Made by a program: the position numbers and the translations under genes | Notes under the pieces: generated by a model | The model's input: the letters and a program-made list of their open reading frames with translations, nothing else | Databases searched by the model: none | Told to the model about the DNA's origin: nothing | DNA from: Marinifilum sp. D737 | Lineage (GTDB): Bacteria > Bacteroidota > Bacteroidia > Bacteroidales > Marinifilaceae | Direction of reading: 5' to 3' | DNA: 64,000 nt | Assembly (NCBI RefSeq): GCF_026672275.1 | Contig: NZ_JANQCD010000007.1 | Coordinates: 86,384-150,383, forward strand | In this document: piece after piece, positions 8,532 through 17,621 of the stretch | Numbering within the stretch: position 1 is the stretch's first letter | How the letters are laid out: every line of letters starts with the position of its first letter

Positions 8532-8693
8532 TTTATTCTGACTTGTAGTATGGTAACACAAAGCTCTTTTACATTGTTAAGGCACGAATTACAAAATCGC
8601 GCTATTTGGATCTCTATTTCAATTAGGAAAATCTACACTATAAAAAAGAGCTTTTGTTAATTCAAAAACCAATTCGATTTTTCAATAGATTTC

Positions 8694-10760
8694 TTATAGC
8701 ATAACCCTACTTACTTGCAATAAATTTGCCTGGTGATCGAGTAGTTCTTTCTTTGTTAAAAAATATCCCCTGGTAATCAAATATACATAAGCATGAATTG
8801 CATTAAAGAGCATATCCAAATTGTCATCGATATAACTCTCTTCTCTAAAATACTGCCAATCCTTTGAAATATACCTTTCGAAATTTTCCCTCATTTCTGA
8901 GTTTATTTCTTCCTTATATAATGGATCATTAAGTAAATCTTGGATTTCAGCCTTAAAATCAAGCTCTAACCTGTACATTCTTCTAAAATTCTCTCTTATC
9001 TGATCGAAAGGGGTTACAACATTCATAAATTGAACCGCTTCTGTTATTCTGGCATATACATCATACTTCCTATTGTGTTCTTTATCAAACTTAAAATAAT
9101 TGATATAAAGATTTTTAATTGCAGTTGGAAGATCTAAGGATTTCTCCAAATTGAAGAAGTATTTATAAATTTCAATATCGTTTGCTTTTATTTGTTTGTG
9201 CAAATTTTGTTTTTCCTGCTCTAACTTTTCAACTAATTCCTTCCCTTTTTTACGAGTATACTTTATGCCATCATAATCGAATGATTTATTAGGAATGGTT
9301 TTATTTATGATTTGCTTAATCACTTCTATATCATTTTCAAGGGCATAAAATCTGTAAATTAAATCTCGTTTTTCAGCATTAAACAGCGCCTCGAACAAAA
9401 CAGCCTCTTCCTCTTCAATACACTCTACATCAAAACATTCAGGATTTTTAGAGTCATAGTATCCATTGTATATCTCTGCAAAAGTATTTTTAGAAAAACC
9501 TTCTACGAATGCATCACTAAAATCGGAAAGCGATAAAGCAGTAGGAGTATCTTTAAATTGAATCTCCGAGAATATCTTTTCTGTTATTGCTCTTTGTGTA
9601 TTTTCGTAATCTCGTAAAATATCAACAGCAGGAGTTCTATCAGAATCTTTTATACTAAGCTTGGTAAGCCTTAAGCATTCAACTCTGTCTTCTACACTAG
9701 GATGAGAAGCCCACTGGTCCTTTATTACCAATTTCGATTTATTAAATTTATTTAAATCTTCTACTTCAATCTCCGGAAACTCCTCAATAATCTTAATATT
9801 ATCATCTTTTGCAATAAAATTCATTACAAAAAACTGTTCCTTAAAAATATTCGGACTCCTTAAATTATCATCATATTTTTGTTGATAGAAATTCATTACC
9901 ACATTTAACGAATGATCGGCAAGAGAAAAGCGCAACAAAGAACTTTTTAACGGTTCATAACCCGTAATATTTGCAGCAATTTCATCGGCATGAAACTCCA
10001 TTTCCCTCGAAAGGCCCATATAACTTTTATTAACCACATTGTATAACTTTCGAAGCACCCATTGAATCCCTCGATTTATTGTGGCTGCTATTACTACAAA
10101 AACGGAAAAATAACCACTTACATTGGCCCAGGTTTCAATTAATCGATCATACGATTCATTATCGAACAACATATTAAAAATAACCTGGTTCACATTGTAA
10201 ACATAGCTCCCAACCTTCATGGTTCTCTGAGAAAAATGACCAAATTCGTGTGAAAGAATTGCCTTTAATTCTTGCCTTGTCACAGTATTCATTAAACCCA
10301 TCCCAATTTGTAAATTCTTTCGGACTGGTAAAAACATGCTCCAAAAACTTGAATTATAAAACACTGATGCATTTACATCTGCAGATAAAAATACTCTTTT
10401 GGGAAATTTTGTATCTACCTCTGAAACTATTTCCTCAATCAATTTAAATAATTCCGGTTCATCACTTTTCTTGATTTCTTTCAAATGAGTCATGTCAACC
10501 TTATGCGACTTAAACATGAATTTTAAAAGAAAAATCAGAATCAAAAAACCTAAACTAGCCAATCCTACACCTAATGCCAGTGTGATAAACTTTGGTATTG
10601 TAATGATTAACATTACACCCCCAAACACACACAAAGCGGTAATGCCCAAAGCAAGCACCAATAATATGAGATAGGTGATTGTAAAAAAGGCAATTGAAAG
10701 AATTGCTTTGGTAGTTTGGGATTTGAACTCTTTAGATAATTTCACTTGGTTTTTTAACAT
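8694..10760 (-). CDS. M48 family membrane zinc metalloprotease
   Basis: 688 residues. Two long hydrophobic segments (about 19-55 and 58-84) precede the catalytic domain. The zinc site is H171-E-F-G-H175 in AILSHEFGHFSQ, with the third ligand in REMEFHADEIAA (E255), the HtpX/Ste24 arrangement. Another hydrophobic stretch lies between them (about 215-228). After the protease core comes a long helical region (about 380-650) without a recognisable fold, making the protein more than twice the size of HtpX. M48 enzymes degrade membrane proteins or act in envelope quality control. It follows the TPR-gluzincin gene by 28 nt on the same strand. The family is certain; the substrate is unknown. Confidence 0.88.
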   Translation of the reverse strand: MLKNQVKLSKEFKSQTTKAILSIAFFTITYLILLVLALGITALCVFGGVMLIITIPKFITLALGVGLASLGFLILIFLLKFMFKSHKVDMTHLKEIKKSDEPELFKLIEEIVSEVDTKFPKRVFLSADVNASVFYNSSFWSMFLPVRKNLQIGMGLMNTVTRQELKAILSHEFGHFSQRTMKVGSYVYNVNQVIFNMLFDNESYDRLIETWANVSGYFSVFVVIAATINRGIQWVLRKLYNVVNKSYMGLSREMEFHADEIAANITGYEPLKSSLLRFSLADHSLNVVMNFYQQKYDDNLRSPNIFKEQFFVMNFIAKDDNIKIIEEFPEIEVEDLNKFNKSKLVIKDQWASHPSVEDRVECLRLTKLSIKDSDRTPAVDILRDYENTQRAITEKIFSEIQFKDTPTALSLSDFSDAFVEGFSKNTFAEIYNGYYDSKNPECFDVECIEEEEAVLFEALFNAEKRDLIYRFYALENDIEVIKQIINKTIPNKSFDYDGIKYTRKKGKELVEKLEQEKQNLHKQIKANDIEIYKYFFNLEKSLDLPTAIKNLYINYFKFDKEHNRKYDVYARITEAVQFMNVVTPFDQIRENFRRMYRLELDFKAEIQDLLNDPLYKEEINSEMRENFERYISKDWQYFREESYIDDNLDMLFNAIHAYVYLITRGYFLTKKELLDHQANLLQVSRVML

Positions 10761-10788
10761 TTTTTATGGGCTTTATTCATGGGTTATT

Positions 10789-11841
10789 TTAACTTTTCAC
10801 CTCTTTCGCAAGCAATTCTTCAAACTCAGCCAATAAGCTTTTCAGGTTTGGATAAATTTTCTGTGCCGATTCAATACTCTGGTTTTTCAGCAAAGCTTTC
10901 AATTGCTTCTCACTTCCTTTTTGCAGTAAGAAATCGATCAACGCACCACCTATTTCATAATTGTAAGACTTGGGGTATTTTTCAGGATCTTCCCACAATT
11001 CTTCAATATTAACCTTCTTGCCTTTTAAGCTTTGCTGTGCCACTTTTATTTTATCAGTTTTATTTAAATCAAAATACACAGCCACTCCTTCGTTAATTAA
11101 TGTCCTTTTTATTCTTGTTCTAAAAGCCTGCTGACACAAGACATGGCACAATTCATGCCCCTTGGTTTGGTTGGATCTTGAATTGATTACACAAGCTTTT
11201 CCGTGGGCCCAGCCTAATGATCTGTTGTATTTTTTCTGAGCATCATCAGGCTTTGCCCATACAAAAAAGTCTATTTTCTTGTAAGGCATGGCTACAAAAA
11301 ACTGATTCAATTCAATAAAGGCATTCTCACGACTCTCCATAAACCACTTGTAATTCAACTTACTTTTATCCTGAAAATGAAAACGGATATGTTTGCTTTC
11401 TATGATTTCCCAATCAGAGAAGTAATCATCCATTTGAAAAATATCAAGAGCCATTTTAGCTTTTTCATTCAAGCGATTCATCGACTTAACTTTCAAACAC
11501 TGTTCCCAGCAAGATTTTGCCTTTTCCATTTCTCCATCTACCATCATGCAATATCCAATATTGTATATCCCCCATGCTCTCACCCATTTGGAATTATTTT
11601 TATGAATTGCTTTTTGTAAAAATGGAGCTGCTTTTGCATACTCCTTCTTACTAATATACAATTCTCCCAAGGTTAAATTTAAGTCACCATCATTAGGGAA
11701 TTTTTCCTGCAAAGCTAAAGCCAACTCCAATGCTTTTAGCTTTTTACCATCTCTGTAAAGTTTCCATATTCTTTCCGATTTCTGAGCAGACACCCCTATA
11801 GCCATGCTCAACACAATTAGTAGAGTTAAAAGTTTTTTCAT
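10789..11841 (-). CDS. Secreted TPR protein with gluzincin (peptidase MA-like) HExxH domain
   Basis: 350 residues. Residues 1-19 are a signal peptide ending VSAQ. Residues 25-135 form TPR-like helical repeats (LTLGELYISKKEYAKAAPFLQKAI). The C-terminal half carries H229-E-L-C-H233 and, 18 residues on, NEGVAVYFD with E251, the spacing and NEGxAxY motif of gluzincin metallopeptidases such as the MA-like clan. The probable site is therefore intact, though the Cys inside HELCH is unusual. A periplasmic peptidase or a binding protein is likely; no substrate can be named. It lies 28 nt upstream of the M48 protease gene and 19 nt after the membrane protein gene, so the three probably form an operon. 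Confidence 0.75.
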   Translation of the reverse strand: MKKLLTLLIVLSMAIGVSAQKSERIWKLYRDGKKLKALELALALQEKFPNDGDLNLTLGELYISKKEYAKAAPFLQKAIHKNNSKWVRAWGIYNIGYCMMVDGEMEKAKSCWEQCLKVKSMNRLNEKAKMALDIFQMDDYFSDWEIIESKHIRFHFQDKSKLNYKWFMESRENAFIELNQFFVAMPYKKIDFFVWAKPDDAQKKYNRSLGWAHGKACVINSRSNQTKGHELCHVLCQQAFRTRIKRTLINEGVAVYFDLNKTDKIKVAQQSLKGKKVNIEELWEDPEKYPKSYNYEIGGALIDFLLQKGSEKQLKALLKNQSIESAQKIYPNLKSLLAEFEELLAKEVKS

Positions 11842-11860
11842 TTAATTATTTGTTCTGTTT

Positions 11861-12367
11861 TTAATTTAAAATATTCTCAATCATCCACATTAAATTCCCT
11901 TTAAAATAGAACATCAACAATGTAAGGGAGAATCCAATAACCAAAGCAATTCCATTCAGTTTCACCTGTTTGGTTGTGGATGCTATATGATATCTTTTTT
12001 GCATTACACCCAAATTTATCAACACAAATAGTATTACAGGCAGTACTAATACCCAAAAACTAAACTGAGAATTGGGAGATAAAAGCGGGATTGTTCTGTA
12101 AAACAATATCAATGATGGCAGTATTAGCATCAACACAAAACCAATAGGTTTGCGTATGAATACACCTGTTATGGCAAGCATGCAAATAATGGGATCGAAA
12201 AGTAAATTTGATCTCAAAATGATCATTGGGTGTTCAATTAAATAATTTACCGAATAAAAAGCTCGCACATAATCTACCTGTTCGTAAATTCCCACTCCCA
12301 ATTTCATTAACATTAGAATTAATACAAGGGCAACAATTAAATTTTCTATAATTTTTGTTCTATCCAT
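11861..12367 (-). CDS. Integral membrane protein of unknown function
   Basis: 168 residues with about five hydrophobic segments (roughly 9-27, 55-73, 76-95, 102-122 and 137-157) separated by short basic loops. I recognise no motif or family. It sits between the secreted protein at 12422 and the TPR-gluzincin gene on the same strand, with gaps of 54 and 19 nt, so co-transcription is likely. Confidence 0.6.
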   Translation of the reverse strand: MDRTKIIENLIVALVLILMLMKLGVGIYEQVDYVRAFYSVNYLIEHPMIILRSNLLFDPIICMLAITGVFIRKPIGFVLMLILPSLILFYRTIPLLSPNSQFSFWVLVLPVILFVLINLGVMQKRYHIASTTKQVKLNGIALVIGFSLTLLMFYFKGNLMWMIENILN

Positions 12368-12421
12368 CTCGTTATAAGCACAAGTTACAGACTTGCAGCA
12401 ATTAAGAGGTTATAAGCACTT

Positions 12422-13075
12422 TTATTTCCTGCTTCCATAAATTCGATTAAAATCCTCAAACATCTCAACAATATCGCGTCTCTTGTAGGTTTTGTCTTTA
12501 ATCCGATCAGCTATTTTCGGATAATCTTTAAATACGGCCAAAGCTGCCTTCTTAAAGCTTTTTCCAATTCCTCCGCCATCACTCAAAAAGTAAGTAACAA
12601 AGTCTTGGTTCTCATTACAGATGTAAAATCGTTCAACTGGTGGACCTGCAGTTCCCCCCATAGGCATTCCTGATGAACTCATCCGCGGTGCTCCTGCAGA
12701 AACTTCGCTATACAATGCCATTTTGCCATCAACAAGTAATCGCAACAACTTGGGTTTTGTCGTATACCTTTTCTTTTTAATCATTTTGTAATGAAAAGTG
12801 TAAAAATCCTTGTTGTAAGTGGTAAAACTCCCAAGTAAAATTACATCCTCCCTTTTGGACAGAGTGGTGTTTATTTTCAAGCCCTTCAGAGTTCGAAAAT
12901 TATAAATCACTGGTTCGCTTTCCTTATCCTTTCTGAACTTTACGGTTTGATCTGCCTTCATTCTGGCCAAACCTTTCAACACTTCACCATTTCTAAGATA
13001 AAGTGTTGCTTGTTTATTCTGCGCAAAAACATTGCAAGTGGTTAATAGGGCAATTAGTAGTAATAGGTTTCTCAT
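12422..13075 (-). CDS. Secreted protein of unknown function
   Basis: 217 residues. A signal peptide (MRNLLLLIALLTTCNVFAQ) is followed by strand-rich sequence: ATLYLRNGEVLKGLARM resembles the small beta-barrel opening of many Bacteroidetes periplasmic proteins. A Gly/Pro/Ser/Met-rich linker at about 128-146 separates this from a basic C-terminal helix region. No catalytic residues are evident. It is the first of a four-gene minus-strand run that continues into the M48 protease gene; a 101-bp gap separates it from the MlaD-like gene upstream. Confidence 0.6.
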   Translation of the reverse strand: MRNLLLLIALLTTCNVFAQNKQATLYLRNGEVLKGLARMKADQTVKFRKDKESEPVIYNFRTLKGLKINTTLSKREDVILLGSFTTYNKDFYTFHYKMIKKKRYTTKPKLLRLLVDGKMALYSEVSAGAPRMSSSGMPMGGTAGPPVERFYICNENQDFVTYFLSDGGGIGKSFKKAALAVFKDYPKIADRIKDKTYKRRDIVEMFEDFNRIYGSRK

Positions 13076-13176
13076 TAATCAGTAGTTATGTGTTTTATTC
13101 TTTCTTTGCGATTACCTTAACTGTCGTAAGCCTGTGCCTTGTGGCTATATCAGCACTATACCAGTGTAAATAATCT

Positions 13177-14664
13177 TTAATTCATTTTCTCAATCGCTTT
13201 GTCTATCGCATCTAGAAGTTTTGCTTTTAATTCCTTATTGAGCTCGCTCTTCATAATTCCTTCTTTTATTTTATTTAGGTCAATCAGTTCATGCAAAGGG
13301 TTTTCCAGCTCTTTTAGAATCTCATTTAATTCAATTTCATTTCTATATTTTTCTAGCACCTTGCAGAATAATACAGTTTGATTTTGTATCAGTTTGAATA
13401 AAGTCTCATTACTAAATTCGCTATACTCCACATTATTTTTGCATTCCTCTCCGAAAGTCTTAAAAAAGCTAAGTACTAATTCATCAGAAGCAGAATCAAT
13501 AGATTCATTCATTTTGAGAACAATTTTTACATTGCATTTTAGATTCTCTTTCTTAATGAATTTTCGATGAAGTTTACCAAGCTGATAACTCGTAAAACCC
13601 GAATCGTCATCGTATAAAGAAGTAGTTTTATAAAGTTCTAGTGTATCATCAATAAACTTCCAACCAAAGTATTCAGTTTCTCCTTTTTCATTTTCTATGC
13701 CAATTGCATCAAAAGAAAATGGTGTGTAGGTTTCAAGTCCTAAGGATATATAATTTATTTTTGAAATTGTTTTTTGAGGTAAATAATCGCCAGTAAAAAG
13801 TCTCTTTATCACATAGCTCATTAACGCATTCTCATCTTTGATAATACTCATTTGTGTACTATCAGCATCTCTTTTGAAAACACTTGAACTCGGACGATCT
13901 CCAATATAAATAACACCTATCCCTTTTGAGTAAGTGTATTTAGTTTCACCCCAATCCGATACAGTAACAAATGTATTCTCATCTTCAGAGTAAAAAAGAA
14001 TTTCTCCAAAATCCATATTTCCCCCAGCTAAAAGGGTATCACTATCATTAATTGATATGAACAAATCTCCATAAAAAGCATGCTTCCATATAGCTATTTC
14101 TCTTTTATCAAAAATCGAATCTGTAAATATTGTAGATATCCAATCTCCCTTTAGTTCTGATGAAAGCTCATTATCCATTATTTCAATGCTATCTATTACA
14201 ATTGAAATATTCGACTCAAGACTATCTAATTTATTTAGCAATGAGTCCTTGTTTTTCACATTGCCTTTTGTAACATCCAATATTTCATTTGCAATCTCAG
14301 TGAACTTATCTTCCAAATCTTTATTTTCGATAATACCCCTTTGTATTTCGTTCAAATTAAACTTATTGATACTATCATTTTCAATAATTCCAATTGCTTT
14401 TGTTCCCAAAATGTCAGTGGAATATAAGATAAACTGTGCATTATGCGGTATATCAAAGTTTATACCTGTACCAATGGTAACCTGTAAATTGTTCGACTTG
14501 CTCAATTCTATTTTTTGAACTTCTCCTACTTCATATCCTTTAAAATATACACCTGCCTTTTCTTCCAATCCTCGTAATTCCTCAAATTCAATTACAGTCC
14601 TGTTTTTTGAATCACAAGAAACTAATACAGCAACAAGAAGAATGTATAGAATTGAATATTTCAT
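13177..14664 (-). CDS. MlaD/MCE-domain lipoprotein with a long C-terminal extension
   Basis: The start is set at the ATG at 14664 because it gives a lipoprotein signal (MKYSILYILLVAVLVSC, lipobox VLVSC, C17). An in-frame ATG 45 nt upstream would add 15 polar residues. Residues about 22-100 match the MCE/MlaD fold: VIEFEELRGLEEKAGVYFKG, then YEVGEVQKIEL and the strand IGTGINFDIPHNAQFIL followed by DILGTKAIGI. MlaD proteins bind phospholipids in envelope transport, but usually have an N-terminal membrane helix and lie beside MlaE/MlaF genes. Here the anchor is a lipid and no partner is nearby. A coiled-coil-like stretch (about 115-165) and about 330 residues of unknown sequence follow. MlaD assignment is fairly sure; a transport role is inference. 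Confidence 0.7.
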   Translation of the reverse strand: MKYSILYILLVAVLVSCDSKNRTVIEFEELRGLEEKAGVYFKGYEVGEVQKIELSKSNNLQVTIGTGINFDIPHNAQFILYSTDILGTKAIGIIENDSINKFNLNEIQRGIIENKDLEDKFTEIANEILDVTKGNVKNKDSLLNKLDSLESNISIVIDSIEIMDNELSSELKGDWISTIFTDSIFDKREIAIWKHAFYGDLFISINDSDTLLAGGNMDFGEILFYSEDENTFVTVSDWGETKYTYSKGIGVIYIGDRPSSSVFKRDADSTQMSIIKDENALMSYVIKRLFTGDYLPQKTISKINYISLGLETYTPFSFDAIGIENEKGETEYFGWKFIDDTLELYKTTSLYDDDSGFTSYQLGKLHRKFIKKENLKCNVKIVLKMNESIDSASDELVLSFFKTFGEECKNNVEYSEFSNETLFKLIQNQTVLFCKVLEKYRNEIELNEILKELENPLHELIDLNKIKEGIMKSELNKELKAKLLDAIDKAIEKMN

Positions 14665-14718
14665 ATGGATTTTATATTTAGTTAGGTGGTATTCTGGTTT
14701 CATCAACATTTTCCTCTC

Positions 14719-15795
14719 TTATTTTCGTTCAATGATTTCATAGCGCTCGGTGCAAACAAGCTTATCATCTTGAAATATTTCAATTCTTACAAGTCTGTTT
14801 TTATCATCATACTTGTACTTCTTTATATTGCCATAAGTCAAATCCAAAGCCCAACCAAATCCATCATAACCAGTATGCTTTATTCGCTTACTACTTTCCA
14901 ATTTGTTCATTGAATTCCATTTGTATTGATAATGTGATAAAGTGTCCTGTCTAGCATTTATTACCAGTTCTGATTGCACTAGGTTCTTATCATTTAACAC
15001 CTTTATTTCAGTACCTGTCAAATGTTTCTCTTCAAAGTACTTTATTTCAATGGTATCCTCTAAATATTTATAAATCTTTTCTTGATAGATATTATTAAGG
15101 TTTAAAGTTGAATCTTCAAAGTTTACACTACTTGGTTTGAATACTTGAAATTCAAACCCATACCTTATGGGCATATTTATCCACTTTTTTTTGACAAGTC
15201 TATTCTCATCATCATAAATGAATGAAACAATTTCATCCAAACACATTTCATTCTTGCTTATGGTATCAAACAGTAAAATCAATGAATCCTGACCTAATTG
15301 ATTTCGTTTAAAAATCATAGCTGGATGTAAATTTTCACTGGAATGCCAATTAATATCCTCTGGTACTACGCTTATATAACTTGACTCATATTTTGCCAAT
15401 ATATTTTCAATCACATTGTTTCCCTTTTTATAGGAGCCATTACTGATAACTTTTTTTATTTCTGTAGTAATAAAATTGCCGATACTATCATTTTGAGGAC
15501 TAATGTAATCTTGATGTTTTATATTGTCTAAATTCCCATTGATACTATAGTTATAGGTAATTTTAGACTGTTTGTAAATTTTGAATCCACCATAGCCTGT
15601 ATATGTAGTTGTATGTTTTCCCAACTCATTAAACCAGTATGTTTTTATTAAAACTTCATCTTCCCCTTCATTTTGAATGTAATACTTAACATGGCTAACA
15701 TTACTTCCATAATTTAAGGTATCAACTATTGGGTATTCTTGTCCAATGGATAGCAATGGTAAAAATGTTAATATGATATAAAGCCTTATTTTCAT
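14719..15795 (-). CDS. Secreted protein of unknown function with RHS/YD-like repeat sequence
   Basis: The start is placed at the ATG at 15795, giving the signal peptide MKIRLYIILTFLPLLSIGQ; an upstream in-frame ATG at 15825 adds ten residues. The 358-residue product is strand-rich with many short segments of the type WFNELGKHTTTYTGYGGF, FIYDDENRLVKKKW and YKYDDKNRLVRIEIF. These look like degenerate YD (RHS-like) beta repeats, which often occur in cell-surface proteins. No active site is seen. It lies just after the YwqK/TPR gene and just before the MlaD-like gene on the same strand, so the three are probably co-transcribed. Confidence 0.55.
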   Translation of the reverse strand: MKIRLYIILTFLPLLSIGQEYPIVDTLNYGSNVSHVKYYIQNEGEDEVLIKTYWFNELGKHTTTYTGYGGFKIYKQSKITYNYSINGNLDNIKHQDYISPQNDSIGNFITTEIKKVISNGSYKKGNNVIENILAKYESSYISVVPEDINWHSSENLHPAMIFKRNQLGQDSLILLFDTISKNEMCLDEIVSFIYDDENRLVKKKWINMPIRYGFEFQVFKPSSVNFEDSTLNLNNIYQEKIYKYLEDTIEIKYFEEKHLTGTEIKVLNDKNLVQSELVINARQDTLSHYQYKWNSMNKLESSKRIKHTGYDGFGWALDLTYGNIKKYKYDDKNRLVRIEIFQDDKLVCTERYEIIERK

Positions 15796-15837
15796 TATTG
15801 TCGCTTTTCTTATAATAGCAATCAATTTGGTCAGTTA

Positions 15838-16995
15838 TTATTTCGCACAATACTTTTTAACTGCCTCCAAAACCATCCAATTATTATCCCCTAATGAAAT
15901 AGCCTTGCTTAAGTCTTCACATATTTTCTTTAATTCCGATTCGGGAATAACAGTTGTTTTAGATGCAACAACTTGAATATTTTTATTTTGAGATAAAGTT
16001 CTACCATTACCAAGTTCATATTTGCGAATTCTTGCGAAAGCTTTGTTTGCATATGCTTTTACAAAATATGGTTCTATATCAAGGGTTTTGTCAAAGTCTG
16101 CTATTGCCTCTTCAAACTCCATATTGTTTAACTTGGCTGTGGCTCTTGCAAAATATCCATCTACCCAATTGGGTTTAATTTCAAGGCATTTTGAGTATTT
16201 CTTAATTGCTGATTTAAAATTGCCTTGTTTATAAAATACCTGGGCTTGATTGTATAAATCGTAAGTCTTATTGGTATCCTTGTCTTTCTGGTAAATGCCA
16301 TTCTTATAGGTAATTTTACCTCTCAACTCTCCGGTTGAATAGTAAGAAATTGATTCTCCATCCATTTTACCATTTTCATTGAAAGTAGTTCGTTGCTTTA
16401 GCTTCCCATTAGGATGATACATTTCCCAAACGCCAATTTCCTTTCCATTAATAAGTCTTCCTTTTTGCATTAATGTACCATCCTCATAAAACCTTTCTTC
16501 CATTCCATTTGAAATGCCATTCTCATATTCGTTAATGTCTGATACATTACCATTCGGATGGTAACGCAACCTTTTTCCTTCTAACTTACCATTCAACATT
16601 ACTCCCTCACCTTGAATTTTTCCTATCAAATAATAGTCAATGAATTTCCCTGTGTAAGCTGAAGTACTATTCTTCAAATACCATTGTCCATTTTTCCGAA
16701 TCATTTGTTTGGTCGTAGGAATTGTCTTTATACTGTCAGGTCTGTTAACATACTCCTTCGTAAACACATAGATCAATGCATCAAATTCAATATGGCCAGT
16801 TGAGTTGATTACCTCCCTGTTTTTCACAACATCAATTCGATCTATTTCATTTTCCGATAATGTACCAAAACCTTCCGCAGGTTCTTCGATTACAGGAATT
16901 GAATCAACAATATATAACACTCTTTCATTCTGGTTTTGACTAAATCCAATTGTATAATTTAGTGTCAGAATTATAAAAAGTAATAGCTTTCTCAT
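15838..16995 (-). CDS. Secreted YwqK/MORN-like repeat protein with C-terminal TPRs
   Basis: MRKLLLF at the ATG at 16995 is the preferred start; an alternative ATG at 17004 adds three residues. A signal peptide is followed by about 60 residues (TLSENEIDRIDVVKN, FDALIYVFTKEY) resembling the strand pattern of a TonB-receptor plug. Residues ~130-236 hold repeats of the YwqK/MORN type (YHPNGNVSDINEY, FYEDGTLMQKGRL, YHPNGKLKQRTTF, YYSTGELRGKITY). Residues ~248-345 are tetratricopeptide repeats (AIKKYSKCLEIKPNW, AIADFDKTLDIEPYF). Such proteins are common in Bacteroidetes and most have no known function; the name antitoxin attached to YwqK repeats should not be taken as a role. It heads a minus-strand run. 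Confidence 0.7.
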   Translation of the reverse strand: MRKLLLFIILTLNYTIGFSQNQNERVLYIVDSIPVIEEPAEGFGTLSENEIDRIDVVKNREVINSTGHIEFDALIYVFTKEYVNRPDSIKTIPTTKQMIRKNGQWYLKNSTSAYTGKFIDYYLIGKIQGEGVMLNGKLEGKRLRYHPNGNVSDINEYENGISNGMEERFYEDGTLMQKGRLINGKEIGVWEMYHPNGKLKQRTTFNENGKMDGESISYYSTGELRGKITYKNGIYQKDKDTNKTYDLYNQAQVFYKQGNFKSAIKKYSKCLEIKPNWVDGYFARATAKLNNMEFEEAIADFDKTLDIEPYFVKAYANKAFARIRKYELGNGRTLSQNKNIQVVASKTTVIPESELKKICEDLSKAISLGDNNWMVLEAVKKYCAK

Positions 16996-17004
16996 CCTTC
17001 CCAA

Positions 17005-17530
17005 TTTTATTTGTTAAACACCCAAGCACTAAATTTAACAATTCCCATTCATCCTTCCTTCATCATTTTATGAAACTTTTACTAGAATTATTATAAATAA
17101 GGAGTATCTTATTCCAATACAATTATTGTCATGTTAATATTCTTGCTTAATGAGTTATGGTTTATGCTTTGTTTAAACCATATTTTAATATCTAAGTAAT
17201 CGCTTTTCTCATTTGAGTTAACCAAGATGAGGATTTGAGCTACTCAAAAAGGTATCTTCCTACTCAGACACCCAAGTATTTCCAGAATGTAATATGAGAA
17301 GTTAAAAGAGTTTAGTCTTTGATTATACATTATCCTTGAGAAATGCAATTTAAGCGTTTAAAGCCTGGAAGGTGATTTCAATTTACACAATTTTCACTTA
17401 ACGATAAAGTACTCCTAACTAAGCACTTAAATTAACCAGATAATAATAAAAAACCTTAAAATAAGAAAGATCAATAAAGAGCTTTGTAAATGAATTTTTA
17501 AATATTCGCTCAAAATTGTAAATTCGCTAC
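17005..17530. other. Noncoding stretch between divergent genes
   Basis: No gene was found. The region is AT-rich and holds short dyads, such as GGTTTA/TAAACC at 17159-17179 and TTTGAG/CTCAAA near 17235. It must carry the promoters of the minus-strand YwqK/TPR run and of the FKBP gene, but no exact TAnnTTTG box stood out. Confidence 0.4.
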
Positions 17531-17580
17531 GCCTGTAATAAAGTGAGCATTTAAATGAATTCACTTAGCAAATAACAGGC
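17531..17580 (+). promoter_or_regulatory. Long imperfect hairpin in the FKBP leader
   Basis: GCCTGT and ACAGGC close an imperfect stem that includes AGTGA/TCACT and surrounds an AT-rich loop, 41 bases upstream of the FKBP start codon. There is no T-tract, so it is unlikely to be a terminator. It may be a leader structure or a protein site. Confidence 0.35.
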
Positions 17581-17621
17581 ATAAAAATTCAAGTTTTAAT
17601 CCCTAAATAAAATTTAAACAC

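Noticed and set aside
15838..16995. A toxin-antitoxin system, suggested by YwqK repeats
   Set aside because: The YwqK name does not show antitoxin activity. The protein is secreted and has no toxin gene beside it.
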